Of a stretch of 64,000 nt of DNA, positions 32,429 to 41,835 are shown piece after piece. Numbering within the stretch: the first letter of the stretch is position 1; every line of letters begins with the position of its first letter. Source of the stretch: HGM04593 sp045634305 (lineage in GTDB: Bacteria > Bacteroidota > Bacteroidia > Bacteroidales > Bacteroidaceae); NCBI GenBank assembly GCA_045634305.1, contig JAZQZZ010000040.1:9070-73069 (forward strand). Reading direction: 5' to 3'. The notes beneath the pieces are model-generated. The model ran no database searches and was not told the DNA's origin. It saw only the letters and a list, made by a program, of their open reading frames with translations. The translations under genes were made by a program, and so were the position numbers.

Positions 32429-34321
32429 TTATAGATTGAAAAAGTCGTTGTATGTGCTTTGCAGTATTGCCTTGGCTTTCCTTATCCTCTCCTCGCTACC
32501 GGGGGTGACTTCTGTTGTCTCTTTGCAACCAGTAAGGTCAAACACGCTGTATCCGGTAGAGTCCATCAACGATATTCCGTTGTTGTAGCAATGGTATGCA
32601 AACGGATAGCTGTATTGGGGCGAGAGTATGTTGCGGCTGAACCTGAACTCATCGTTCGGCAATTGCAGCTGTGCAAGCAGGGTTGCAACAAGGTCTGTCT
32701 GGTTGCATCTTGTGTCAATGCGCTCGGGTTCCTTTATGGCACCGCCAAGCATCATGAACAGAATGTGATTGCGCTCTTTGTCGGTTTGTCTTATGCCTGC
32801 GGGGTAGCCGGTGACGCAGTGGTCGGCAATGCATATTATCAGTGTGTTATCCCACTTGTCGGTCGTTTTCAGTCGCTCGACGAATTTGCCCAACTGCTCG
32901 TCTGTGAATGCAAAGGCGTTGGCAACCATGTCATCCTCTATACGGTTGTATGGAACTTCCCAGGGCTCATGGCTGCTCAGTGTCAGGTATGTCATGTGCC
33001 AAGGCTCGTTGTTGGTGTCCATTATCGTTTCATACAGCCTGTCGAATGTAATGTCGTCACCTGCTCCCCAACGATGCGTCGTTGTCTCCTCCCTTGTAAA
33101 ATCCTTGTCCGAGATAAGTCTGTCATATCCTGTGAACAGGAGGTAACCATTCATGTTGGTGAACTTGATGTCTCCTCCATAAAGGAACGTGTTGGAGTAT
33201 CCGGCTCTTTTCAACGATGCGGCAAGTGACGGCAGTTTAGAACATTTGTTGGCATCTTTCATCACCGATGTCTTTGGGAAAGCCGGGTAGCCGCTAAGGA
33301 TGGAGAGCACACCTCTGTCCGTTCGGAAACTGTTAGCATAGCATTCAGTGAAAAGGATGCTTTCTTCTGCAAGCTTTTCAATATTCGGCGTTATTCCTTT
33401 TGTTCCTCCCAGACTCTCGACAAACCCGGCACTCATCCCCTCGAGAATGATTGTTACGATGTTCGGGCGTGTGCACTTCAGCAAAGTGTCGGATATCATG
33501 GTGTCCTGTATGTACAGTCCATTGAAAATATTTTCACGCTCATCATTGCTGTAGAAACTGTATTCATCCTTGAAATCCTCCAGATTTGCAAGTGTATACA
33601 GAAAACTGAATATGGGATTCACTGCAGCGTCATTCAGTGTCGGGCTGTCGCTGTAATATACCGTACCGATGTTGTTCGTGGATTCTGTGGTGCCACCCCT
33701 TATGCCAAGGAACATGAATCCTACGGCAAGGATGTATATTATCCCCTTCGTGACTTTGTGGATGGTCTTGGACTCTGTATCCTTGTCGCTTCTGCTTTCG
33801 TCCTTGCAGATGTATGAAAGTTTCTTGTATGTTGCGAATGTGAGTGCAGTCAGAACAATGGCAAGCACTATGATGTGAATGGTTGTTATGCTTGCGATGG
33901 CATTGGCCGGCGAATCGATATATACAAGTATGGACGATGCGTCGAGTTTCTGCTCCCAATAGGGATATAGGGTGATGTCGGCGACGAATGCCAATGAGAT
34001 TGCGAAAGCAATAATGCCGTTGTATGTTTTGTAGAAGATGCGGAGTGGCAGGCGTATGAACAGTTTTGCCATTGTCAGCAGCAACGGTATAGCCGTGAAA
34101 TATCCGGCTATGGCGAGGTCGTGTCTTACGCCATGTAGCAGGACATCGGCGTAATTCCCGAATGTACCACTGTCATCGCCGTGGTTCAGCGCGAGGAAGA
34201 TGATTTTGTAGATGAAGGACAGGATTATGAATGCCGAGTAGTATTTCAGCAAGAATATCATCCCGCATCCTATGCTTTCATGGAATGGGCATTGTTCTGT
34301 CCGTTTGAAATACTTTGTCAT
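32429..34321 (-). CDS. LTA-synthase-like sulfatase-fold phosphotransferase (second)
   Basis: The 630-residue paralogue has five membrane helices (about 20-215) and a periplasmic sulfatase domain with NIVTIILEGMSAGFVESL, SFRTDRGVLSIL (a Thr-type nucleophile position), LYGGDIKFTNMNGYL, LSSHEPWEVP and IIIADHCV-like metal residues (ICIADHCVTGYP). It is an inner-membrane enzyme facing the periplasm. It lies 23 bp upstream of the other paralogue and 10 bp after the RNase H gene. The two enzymes differ at the nucleophile motif and so probably in substrate (inference). Confidence 0.86.
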   Translation of the reverse strand: MTKYFKRTEQCPFHESIGCGMIFLLKYYSAFIILSFIYKIIFLALNHGDDSGTFGNYADVLLHGVRHDLAIAGYFTAIPLLLTMAKLFIRLPLRIFYKTYNGIIAFAISLAFVADITLYPYWEQKLDASSILVYIDSPANAIASITTIHIIVLAIVLTALTFATYKKLSYICKDESRSDKDTESKTIHKVTKGIIYILAVGFMFLGIRGGTTESTNNIGTVYYSDSPTLNDAAVNPIFSFLYTLANLEDFKDEYSFYSNDERENIFNGLYIQDTMISDTLLKCTRPNIVTIILEGMSAGFVESLGGTKGITPNIEKLAEESILFTECYANSFRTDRGVLSILSGYPAFPKTSVMKDANKCSKLPSLAASLKRAGYSNTFLYGGDIKFTNMNGYLLFTGYDRLISDKDFTREETTTHRWGAGDDITFDRLYETIMDTNNEPWHMTYLTLSSHEPWEVPYNRIEDDMVANAFAFTDEQLGKFVERLKTTDKWDNTLIICIADHCVTGYPAGIRQTDKERNHILFMMLGGAIKEPERIDTRCNQTDLVATLLAQLQLPNDEFRFSRNILSPQYSYPFAYHCYNNGISLMDSTGYSVFDLTGCKETTEVTPGSEERIRKAKAILQSTYNDFFNL

Positions 34322-34331
34322 TTCCTATCTG

Positions 34332-34958
34332 TTATTTTCTGCCAAAATCTGCCGGAATCTCACCCCATTTGTCGGTTTCCCATTTAATGAGCGTTGTTGT
34401 CCAGCTGTTCTCCTTGAGCCATTTCTCGGCGCGGTCCACATATTTGAAAAGTTCTTCGGTCCTGCTGTCGCGCGGAAGTTTTGTCTTGCATTTTTTTCCT
34501 TTGATCCACAGCAGAGCATTGTAGCTGTCCGAGTATATAGGCAGGTCAATGCCTTTCTGCTTCAGCAATGCAAGACCATGTACAATGGCAAGGAACTCGC
34601 CAATGTTGTTTGTGCCGAACATGGGACCAAAATGGAATATCTCTTCGCCTGTGCCAATGTAAACTCCGCGGTACTCCATCATTCCCGGATTACCGCTACA
34701 GGCAGCATCTACCGCCAATGCATTCTTTATTATGGATGCCGGCAGAATTGCCGGTTTCTTTTTGTTTTCGCCTTTTGCACCATGTCCGATGTACTGCCCG
34801 GGTGATGACGCATACGCGCGCTCCGCTTCGGCAAGAGTGTCAAACGCCTTGTAAAGAGCCTGTTTGACGCCCTTTATCTGCGCTTGACACTCCTCCCAAG
34901 AGGAGTATATGCCCGGCTGAACGCCGTTCCACACCACGTAATGCTTGTTTTTGGCCAT
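34332..34958 (-). CDS. Ribonuclease H with viroplasmin-like N-terminal domain
   Basis: The 208 residues have an N-terminal viroplasmin/caulimovirus domain (about 4-48: KHYVVWNGVQPGIYSSWEECQAQIKG) and a C-terminal RNase HI fold with catalytic acids visible in VDAACSGNPG, NIGEFLAIVHG and YSDSYNALLW and a late WETDKWGEIPADFGR. RNase H removes RNA from RNA-DNA hybrids. The viroplasmin domain helps bind hybrids in eukaryotic RNase H1. It is 14 bp after argS and 10 bp before the LTA-synthase-like gene. Confidence 0.9.
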   Translation of the reverse strand: MAKNKHYVVWNGVQPGIYSSWEECQAQIKGVKQALYKAFDTLAEAERAYASSPGQYIGHGAKGENKKKPAILPASIIKNALAVDAACSGNPGMMEYRGVYIGTGEEIFHFGPMFGTNNIGEFLAIVHGLALLKQKGIDLPIYSDSYNALLWIKGKKCKTKLPRDSRTEELFKYVDRAEKWLKENSWTTTLIKWETDKWGEIPADFGRK

Positions 34959-34972
34959 CGTACAACGGCTTT

Positions 34973-36763
34973 TTACATTCTTTCGGGAACCTCAATGCCA
35001 AGCAGGTTCATTGCGGTCTTGATGACCTTGCCTACATTGTCGGTGAGCAATAGACGGAAAGCCTTTGTCTCCTCGTTCTCCTCGCGCAGAATACTGTAGT
35101 CGTGGTAGAACTGGTTGTACTCTCTTGCGAGTTCATATGCGTAGTTCGCAATACCCGATGGAGAGTAGTCGGTACCTGCCTGACGTACAACAGCTGGGAA
35201 CTCGTTGAGCATTCTTATGATGTTACACTCCTTCTCGCTGATGCTCTCGGGTGCTGTGAACGCTGTTTTTGTTCCAGCCTCTGCAGCCTTGCGGCCGATT
35301 GAGCGTGTACGTGCGTATGTGTATTGGATGAAAGGACCTGTGTTGCCGTTGAAGTCAATTGACTCCTTGGGGTTGAAGAGCATGTTGCGGCGCGCGTCAA
35401 CCTTTAGTATGAAGTACTTCAATGCTCCCAAGCCAATGATACGGTTGATTTCGGCCTTCTCTTCGGTTGTGAGGTCGTTGAGCTTGCCACCAAGTTCCTC
35501 TGACGTCTCGCGTGCAGTGTTTATCATCTCGTCCATCAGGTCATCGGCGTCTACGACTGTGCCCTCGCGGCTCTTCATCTTGCCCTCGGGAAGCTCCACC
35601 ATTCCGTAAGAGAAATGTACAAGTCCCTTACCCCATGAGAAACCGAGTTTGTCGAGCAGCAAAGAGAGTACCTGGAAGTGGTAGTTCTGCTCGTTACCCA
35701 CAACGTAAACCATCTTGTCAATGGGGTAGTCGCGGAAACGCAACTGTGCAGTACCGATATCCTGCGTCATGTATACCGATGTGCCGTCGCTACGCAACAG
35801 GAGCTTCTCGTCGAGACCGTCGCCAGTGAGGTCGGCCCATACCGATTCATCCTCTCTGCGGTAGAAGATGCCCTTCTCGAGTCCTCCAAGGACAGTCTCC
35901 TTGCCTACAAGATATGTGTCACTTTCATAGTATATTTTGTCAAAATCAACTCCAAGACGTTTGTATGTCTCGTCAAAACCTTCATAAACCCAATTGTTCA
36001 TCTGTTCCCAGAGTGCGCGTACTTCCTTGTCGCCGGCCTCCCATTTCACAAGCATCTCACGTGCCTCGGCCATTAGTGGCGATGCAGCCTCGGCCTCCTC
36101 CTTGCTCATGCCTTTTTCCATGAGTTCAGCAAGTTCGGCCTTATAGTGCTTGTCGAAAGCTACATAATAGTCGCCTATGAGGTGGTCGCCTTTCTTGCCA
36201 CTACTTTCTGGTGTCTCGCCGTTGCCCCACTTCTGCCATGCAAGCATTGACTTGCAGATGTGTATACCGCGGTCGTTGACAATGTTGGTCTTTACAACCT
36301 TGTTGCCGTTTGCCGCGATGATGTTTGACAAGGCATAGCCCAGCAGGTTGTTGCGGATGTGTCCAAGGTGCAGGGGCTTGTTGGTGTTTGGTGAAGAATA
36401 TTCAACCATTACAAGCGGCGACTCATCGGTTGCAGGAGTTGTACCCCATTTATCGATTGCGTCAATGTGCTTCAACAGCTCAACCCAATAGCTTGGTGCA
36501 ATGGCAAGGTTAAGGAAACCCTTGACAACATTGAATGAACTGATGATGGAGAGGTTGCTCTTCAACTGCTCGCCAATCTCCTGCGCTGTCTCTTCGGGGC
36601 GCTTCTTTGAAAGTGCCAGGAATGGGAAAACAACGAGGGTGAAGTCGCCCTCGAACTCCTTGCGTGTCTTTTGCAACTGTATCTTCTCGGTAGCTACTTC
36701 TGCGCCATACAACTGCTTGATTGCTTCGGCAACACTTTGTGCCAATGTGATTTCAAGATTCAT
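34973..36763 (-). CDS. argS: Arginyl-tRNA synthetase
   Basis: ArgRS charges tRNA-Arg. The 596-residue class I enzyme has an N-terminal Add1-type domain, the HIGH-like motif HLGHIRNNLLGY, the KMSKS-equivalent GKMKSREGTVVDADDL, and a C-terminal DALR anticodon domain ending NLLGIEVPERM. Start 36763 (MNLEITLAQSVAEA) is chosen; the in-frame extension begins at a TTG (36787). A -7 box lies at 36826-36833. It is first of a close-packed minus-strand run that ends with the radical SAM gene. Confidence 0.96.
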   Translation of the reverse strand: MNLEITLAQSVAEAIKQLYGAEVATEKIQLQKTRKEFEGDFTLVVFPFLALSKKRPEETAQEIGEQLKSNLSIISSFNVVKGFLNLAIAPSYWVELLKHIDAIDKWGTTPATDESPLVMVEYSSPNTNKPLHLGHIRNNLLGYALSNIIAANGNKVVKTNIVNDRGIHICKSMLAWQKWGNGETPESSGKKGDHLIGDYYVAFDKHYKAELAELMEKGMSKEEAEAASPLMAEAREMLVKWEAGDKEVRALWEQMNNWVYEGFDETYKRLGVDFDKIYYESDTYLVGKETVLGGLEKGIFYRREDESVWADLTGDGLDEKLLLRSDGTSVYMTQDIGTAQLRFRDYPIDKMVYVVGNEQNYHFQVLSLLLDKLGFSWGKGLVHFSYGMVELPEGKMKSREGTVVDADDLMDEMINTARETSEELGGKLNDLTTEEKAEINRIIGLGALKYFILKVDARRNMLFNPKESIDFNGNTGPFIQYTYARTRSIGRKAAEAGTKTAFTAPESISEKECNIIRMLNEFPAVVRQAGTDYSPSGIANYAYELAREYNQFYHDYSILREENEETKAFRLLLTDNVGKVIKTAMNLLGIEVPERM

Positions 36764-36825
36764 CTTTTTATATGTTTTTTTGTTCAAATCCGTGATTTTA
36801 TGTTTTGTTAAGCCACAATAATTTG

Positions 36826-36833
36826 CAAATATA
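36826..36833 (-). promoter_or_regulatory. -7 promoter element for the argS operon
   Basis: On the minus strand the box reads TATATTTG followed by C, 63 bp before the argS start; no good -33 TTTG was seen. Confidence 0.5.
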
Positions 36834-36939
36834 ATAAATACCGATAATTTTGCGGCCGATTTTATTTGAAAATATACTTTAATAATAGATAATAAGTCGA
36901 TAATGGCACATCTGCAGTATGTCCTGTCGCTTTTTGTAT

Positions 36940-36947
36940 TATATTTG
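36940..36947 (+). promoter_or_regulatory. -7 promoter element for the rhomboid pair
   Basis: TATATTTG followed by C lies 58 bp before the rhomboid start at 37005. It falls downstream of the in-frame ATG at 36903, which therefore would not be in the message. Confidence 0.55.
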
Positions 36948-37004
36948 CCAAGTCAATGCTGTAGCAGGCACCAAAGCTTAATGCAGTGTAGAAATTTATC
37001 AACT

Positions 37005-37685
37005 ATGAACCGATTACCGCAAGTTACCAAAAATCTTTTGGCTATAAATGTGCTGATGTTCCTGGCGACAATTGTCTTGGAAAGGAAGGGCATAGACCTT
37101 ACAGGCATCTTTGGTCTCCACTTTTTCAAGGCTGCCGACTTTGCTCCATATCAGCTTGTCACATACATGTTCATGCATAGCGGCTTTTCACATGTCTTCT
37201 TCAATATGTTCGCGCTATATATGTTCGGCGGTGTTCTTGAAAAAGTATGGGGAGCAAAACGTTTTATAATCTATTATCTGGTAGCCGGAATTGGAGCCGG
37301 TCTGTTGCAGGAGGTTGTACAATATATAAATTTCGTACACGAGGGCTTGGCTCTTTATGAAGGGGTGCGCACACCATCGGGAGTTGTTCCCATGGGGCAG
37401 TTTCTCAATATGTGGACTACAGTGGGTGCTTCGGGTGCTATCTATGCCATATTGTTGGGATTCGGAATGTTGTTCCCTAATGAAAGAATGTTTGTATTTC
37501 CATTACCGTTTCCCATCAAAGCAAAGTTTTTTGTGATAGGTTATGCGGTCATAGAACTGTTGCTCGGAATCTCGAACAGCCAGGATGGAATTGCGCATTT
37601 TGCACATTTGGGAGGAATGCTTTTCGGTCTTGCACTGATTCTATATTGGCGTAAAACAAATAAGATCGGAGGTCCATATGTTTAA
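37005..37685 (+). CDS. Rhomboid family intramembrane serine protease (first)
   Basis: The 226-residue product has six membrane helices. Catalytic serine and histidine are in WTTVGASGAIYAILLGFG and IAHFAHLGGMLFG, and the conserved MFMHSGFSHVFFNMFALYMFGGVLE segment is in the N-terminal half. Rhomboids cut single-pass membrane proteins inside the bilayer. Start 37005 (MNRLPQVTKNLLAINVLMF) fits the family; the longer reading from 36903 precedes the promoter. It overlaps the second rhomboid gene by 8 bp. Confidence 0.93.
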   Translation: MNRLPQVTKNLLAINVLMFLATIVLERKGIDLTGIFGLHFFKAADFAPYQLVTYMFMHSGFSHVFFNMFALYMFGGVLEKVWGAKRFIIYYLVAGIGAGLLQEVVQYINFVHEGLALYEGVRTPSGVVPMGQFLNMWTTVGASGAIYAILLGFGMLFPNERMFVFPLPFPIKAKFFVIGYAVIELLLGISNSQDGIAHFAHLGGMLFGLALILYWRKTNKIGGPYV

Positions 37686-38577
37686 GATTTTCGTTGAAAA
37701 ATTCCGGGCTTCCGATGTTGTAAGGAAATTTATATATGTAAATGTTGTAACGTATATAATCCTTCTTTTAATCGGTGTTTTTTCAGTGCTGCTGAACAAA
37801 CGTGGCCTTGCTGTTACGGTGGGTTCGTGGGTTGAGTTGCCTGCGGCATTGACACAGCTCCTTTACAGGCCATGGACTGTTTTTACATACATGTTCGTGC
37901 ATGGCAGTTTGTGGCATATCCTGTGGAATATGCTTGCGTTGCATATCTTCGGGCGCATTTATCTTGAGTTCTTCTCGACGAGACATTTTTGGGGTACTTA
38001 TCTGCTTGGCGGTTTCTTTGGTGCATTTTTCTTTGTGCTTGCCTACAATGTCTTTCCATATTTTGACACTGTGGTCGATTCGGCTCATCTGGTGGGTGCC
38101 TCGGCCGCGGTGCTGGCGATTGTTGCGGCTGCAGCAGTGCGTTCTCCTGAATATAGGATAAACTTGTTGCTGTTCGGCAGTGTGAAACTTTCGACTTTTG
38201 CCGTGGTTACGGTGTTGATATCGGTGCTCATGCTGTCTGGTGAGAATGCGGGCGGTAACTTTGCCCATCTTGGTGGTGCGTTCGCCGGTTTCCTGTTTGC
38301 TTTTCTGCTTGGCAAAGGGGTTGATGTCACCGAGGTTGTGAATCGTCCTGTCGATTGGATGAAATCGCTCTTCAGCAGGGATTTGTTCAAACGTAGGAAA
38401 AAGGGCAAATTTACGTATACGGCCGGAGGCAAGCATAAATCGGACTATGAATATAATGCACGCAAGAAGTCCTCGGAGGCTGAGATCGATGCTATTCTTG
38501 AGAAGATTAAAAAAGGCGGATATTCTTCTTTGACCGATGAAGAGAAGAAGCGCCTGTTCAATGCCTCGTCCAAATAA
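37678..38577 (+). CDS. Rhomboid family protein with basic C-terminal tail (second)
   Basis: A 299-residue rhomboid with six helices, MFVHGSLWHILWNMLALHIFGRIYLEFF, catalytic Ser in LVGASAAVLAIVA, and catalytic His in NFAHLGGAFAGFL. A 100-residue cytoplasmic C-terminal tail is Lys-rich and ends in the conserved EAEIDAILEKIKKGGYSSLTDEEKKRLF segment. The nucleophile motif is GASA, where the first paralogue has GASG; both are found in active rhomboids. It overlaps the preceding gene by 8 bp, so the two are translationally coupled. Confidence 0.92.
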   Translation: MFKIFVEKFRASDVVRKFIYVNVVTYIILLLIGVFSVLLNKRGLAVTVGSWVELPAALTQLLYRPWTVFTYMFVHGSLWHILWNMLALHIFGRIYLEFFSTRHFWGTYLLGGFFGAFFFVLAYNVFPYFDTVVDSAHLVGASAAVLAIVAAAAVRSPEYRINLLLFGSVKLSTFAVVTVLISVLMLSGENAGGNFAHLGGAFAGFLFAFLLGKGVDVTEVVNRPVDWMKSLFSRDLFKRRKKGKFTYTAGGKHKSDYEYNARKKSSEAEIDAILEKIKKGGYSSLTDEEKKRLFNASSK

Positions 38578-38768
38578 GAAAACCGTTACAAACTATCTAT
38601 GTGGCTGCAGCGTCTTGCGCCTGTGGCCGCTTGTCGTGTCCAATAGAGTTTTCTTTTTTTGCTGTTGTGGTATGCCATAATGTACCCGATTCTTGTATTT
38701 TACACGCCTTTTATATTATAAAATAAAGAAAATGCGGCAAATAATGCTTTTTATTTAAGAAAAAACAC

Positions 38769-38776
38769 TATATTTG
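38769..38776 (+). promoter_or_regulatory. -7 promoter element for secDF
   Basis: TATATTTG followed by C, 48 bp before the secDF start. The expected -33 TTTG is not evident; the nearest T-rich motif is TGCTTT. Confidence 0.55.
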
Positions 38777-38824
38777 CGCGTTTTTAAAAGGAACAAAATA
38801 AATCACAATAAAAATTAATTAACA

Positions 38825-41731
38825 ATGCAGAACAAAGGATTTGTAAAAGTTTTTGCAGTATTGCTGACACTTGTGTGTCTGTTCTATCTTTCATTCTCTT
38901 ACGTGACCAAGAGTCAGAACGAGAAAATCGAGAAGTGGGCAGAAGACCAGACAGCAACTTGGGTTTCAGAGCGTGAGGCCAATGGCGATGCTGTTACTGA
39001 AGAAGAGAAAGAAGAGTATCTCGGCTTCAAGAAAGAGGAGTACCTCGAGACAAACAAAGATCAGAAGGTATGGTTGGGTATCTACACTCTCCAGCAGTGC
39101 CGTGAGTTGGAAATCGGTCTTGGCCTTGATTTGAAGGGCGGCCTTAGCGTGACATTGGAAGTCTCAGTTCCTGAGTTCCTTAAATCGCTCACAAGCGGTA
39201 ATATGGATCAGGACGTAGAGGCTGCAATTGCTGCTGCGCAGAAGGCTTCTTTGGCCAATGGTGACGCAATCGGTGCTTTCATCACAAGTTTGCCTGCAGA
39301 GAAGACCTTGGCGTCAATCTTTGCATCAAGTGCATTGAAGAACAAGGTTTCTCAGAACTCTACAAACGAAGAGGTTGAGGCAGTTCTCCGTGCCGAGCTT
39401 GAGAATGCCGTTGAAAATTCGTTTAATGTGGTACGCTCGCGTGTAGACCGTTTTGGTGTCGCACAGCCCAATATTCAGAAACTTGGTGGTGGCCAGGGCC
39501 GCATCATGGTTGAGCTTCCGGGTGTTGAGAACAAGGCACGTGTAATCGAGCTCTTGACACGTTCTTCAAACTTGCAGTTCTGGGAGACATATACAGATCA
39601 GGAGATTGCCAAGGTGCTTCCAAAGCTCATGCAGTTGGGTGAGGAGGTCGCAAAGAGCAAGGGTCAGGAAATCAATCCATTGACAGGTCTTGTCGGTAAT
39701 GCAGGCAGTTGCATCGTGGCTTATGTGAACCGCGAGGGCAAGGCTAAGATTGATGAGGTTCTTGCTGCCGGCAAAACATTGGATAAGAATTTGTTGCCAC
39801 GTGAACTGATGCTTTGTTGGGGTGCCGATAATAAGGATGGTATCTACACACTCTATGCTATAAAGGACAAGGATGTTGATGGCGTAGCTCCATTGCAGGG
39901 CGACGTAATTGCTGAGGCTACAGCTTCTTTCCAGAACAACAAGCCTTGTGTAAACATGACTATGAATGGTGCTGTTGCGCATACATGGGCTAACCTTACC
40001 GACGAGTGTGCGAAGAGCCGCCGTCCTATCGCTGTGGTGCTTGATGGTCTTGTATACAGCGCGCCTGTACCCGAGGGCCGTATTGCCGGTGGCCACAGTG
40101 TAATCAACGGTAGCTTTACTATCGAGGAGACACAGGACCTTGCAACTGTGCTCTGCTCAGGTAAGATGCTCGTTCCAATGAGAGACGTTGAGAGCAACGT
40201 TGTAGGTCCATCTATCGGTGAGGCTTCTATCAACCAGGGCTTGATGTCATTCGTGATTGCGTTCATTCTTCTGATGATTTACATGTGTGCTGTTTACGGT
40301 GTTGTACCGGGTATGATTGCCAACGGCGCATTGTTGCTCAACCTGTTCTTTACATTGGGTATCCTTGCTTCATTCCAGGCAGCTCTCACAATGTCTGGTA
40401 TCGCAGGTATCGTGTTGACACTCGGTATGGCTGTCGACGCCAACGTGCTTATATATGAACGCGCGAAGGAAGAGTTGCGTGCCGGTAAGAATGTGCGTGC
40501 TGCGCTTTCTGACGGTTACAAGAATGCATTCTCTGCAATCTTCGACTCTAACCTCACATCAATCATCACCGGTGTCATTCTTTACAACTTCGGTACAGGC
40601 CCAATCAAGGGCTTTGCTACAACTTTGATTATCGGTCTGTTGTGCTCATTCTTTACAGCTGTGTTTGTTACACGTGTGGTATATGAGCGTTTCCTCAGCA
40701 AGAACAAGTTGACAAACCTTACTTTCACAACCAAGTTGTCAAGCAAGATGTTCAAGGATACAAAGTACAACTTCATTGCAGCTGCAAAGAAGGTGAACAT
40801 CGTATTCGTGGTGTTGGCTGTGGCTATGGTCGCTTCATTTGCATTGCGTGGCATGGCAAAGAGCATTGACTTTACCGGTGGTCGCAACTATGTTGTCAAG
40901 TTCGAGCAGAAGGTTTCTGATGCTGAGATCCGTGATTTGTTGACAGCTGAGATCAAGGGTGCCAATGTGCAGGTAATTTCTTATGGTACAAGTGGTGACC
41001 AGGTACGTATCTCTACAAACTACTTGTTTGATGACTCCTCAGCCGATTCGGATGTGAAGGTTGAGCAGGCTATCTACAACGCTTTGAAGAAGGGTGGCGT
41101 ACTTGCCGAGGATGTTACATTCGAGAGATTCTGCGATACACAGGATGACCAGGGTGGCTCAATCAAGAGCTCACAGAAGGTTGGTGCAAGCATTGCCGAT
41201 GATATCCGCGAGGGTGCTGTGCTTTCAGTGATTCTTGCTCTCATTGCAATCTTCATTTACATTCTTGTACGTTTCCGCAACGTGGCATATAGTGTAGGTT
41301 CAATCTTCGCTCTTGGTGTTGACGTACTGATGATCATGGGTTGCTACTCTCTGTTGCACGGCTTGTTGCCAATGTCACTTGAGCTCGACCAGACATTCAT
41401 CGGTGCTATCCTTACAGCTATCGGTTACTCAATCAACGACAAGGTGGTTATCTTCGACCGTATCCGTGAGTTCAACCAGTTGTATCCAAAGCATGACAAG
41501 CTCGAGTTGTTCAACAACTCTTTGAACACAACTCTTGCACGTACATTGAATACTTCATTCAGTACATTGGTCGTTTTGTTGTGTATCTTCGTCCTCGGTG
41601 GCGACAGCATCCGCAGCTTCTCATTTGCAATGATACTTGGTGTTGTATTCGGCACATTGTCATCAATCTACATTGCAGCTCCTATTGCTTATTCAATGGT
41701 TGCAAAGCAGGCAAAGAAGAACAAGAAGTGA
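38825..41731 (+). CDS. secDF: Fused protein translocase SecDF
   Basis: SecD and SecF use the proton gradient to pull proteins through SecYEG. The two are fused in this 968-residue membrane protein, as is standard in Bacteroidota. Landmarks are the SecD entry GLGLDLKGGLSVTLEV, the periplasmic domain with RVDRFGVAQPNIQK, the membrane motif TLGMAVDANVLIYERAKEE, the SecF entry SIDFTGGRNYVVKF near residue 680, and the second membrane motif AIGYSINDKVVIFDRIRE. Both SecD and SecF halves are complete. A palindromic terminator follows. Confidence 0.97.
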   Translation: MQNKGFVKVFAVLLTLVCLFYLSFSYVTKSQNEKIEKWAEDQTATWVSEREANGDAVTEEEKEEYLGFKKEEYLETNKDQKVWLGIYTLQQCRELEIGLGLDLKGGLSVTLEVSVPEFLKSLTSGNMDQDVEAAIAAAQKASLANGDAIGAFITSLPAEKTLASIFASSALKNKVSQNSTNEEVEAVLRAELENAVENSFNVVRSRVDRFGVAQPNIQKLGGGQGRIMVELPGVENKARVIELLTRSSNLQFWETYTDQEIAKVLPKLMQLGEEVAKSKGQEINPLTGLVGNAGSCIVAYVNREGKAKIDEVLAAGKTLDKNLLPRELMLCWGADNKDGIYTLYAIKDKDVDGVAPLQGDVIAEATASFQNNKPCVNMTMNGAVAHTWANLTDECAKSRRPIAVVLDGLVYSAPVPEGRIAGGHSVINGSFTIEETQDLATVLCSGKMLVPMRDVESNVVGPSIGEASINQGLMSFVIAFILLMIYMCAVYGVVPGMIANGALLLNLFFTLGILASFQAALTMSGIAGIVLTLGMAVDANVLIYERAKEELRAGKNVRAALSDGYKNAFSAIFDSNLTSIITGVILYNFGTGPIKGFATTLIIGLLCSFFTAVFVTRVVYERFLSKNKLTNLTFTTKLSSKMFKDTKYNFIAAAKKVNIVFVVLAVAMVASFALRGMAKSIDFTGGRNYVVKFEQKVSDAEIRDLLTAEIKGANVQVISYGTSGDQVRISTNYLFDDSSADSDVKVEQAIYNALKKGGVLAEDVTFERFCDTQDDQGGSIKSSQKVGASIADDIREGAVLSVILALIAIFIYILVRFRNVAYSVGSIFALGVDVLMIMGCYSLLHGLLPMSLELDQTFIGAILTAIGYSINDKVVIFDRIREFNQLYPKHDKLELFNNSLNTTLARTLNTSFSTLVVLLCIFVLGGDSIRSFSFAMILGVVFGTLSSIYIAAPIAYSMVAKQAKKNKK

Positions 41732-41747
41732 TTTTAGGGTTATCTTG

Positions 41748-41788
41748 AAAAGAAGACACCGTTGGCATTGCCAACGGTGTCTTCTTTT
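41748..41788. terminator. Bidirectional palindromic terminator after secDF
   Basis: Two perfect 20-bp arms (41748-41767 and 41769-41788) around a single T, A-rich at one end and T-rich at the other. It serves secDF and the convergent DUF2851-like gene, whose stop lies 48 bp away. Confidence 0.9.
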
Positions 41789-41835
41789 ATGTGTAATGCG
41801 GTTGCGCCGGTGCTGCGTTGTAATATATAAAGATA

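Noticed and set aside
36903..37004. Longer start for the first rhomboid
   Set aside because: The -7 box at 36940-36947 lies after that codon; the extension has no conserved residues.
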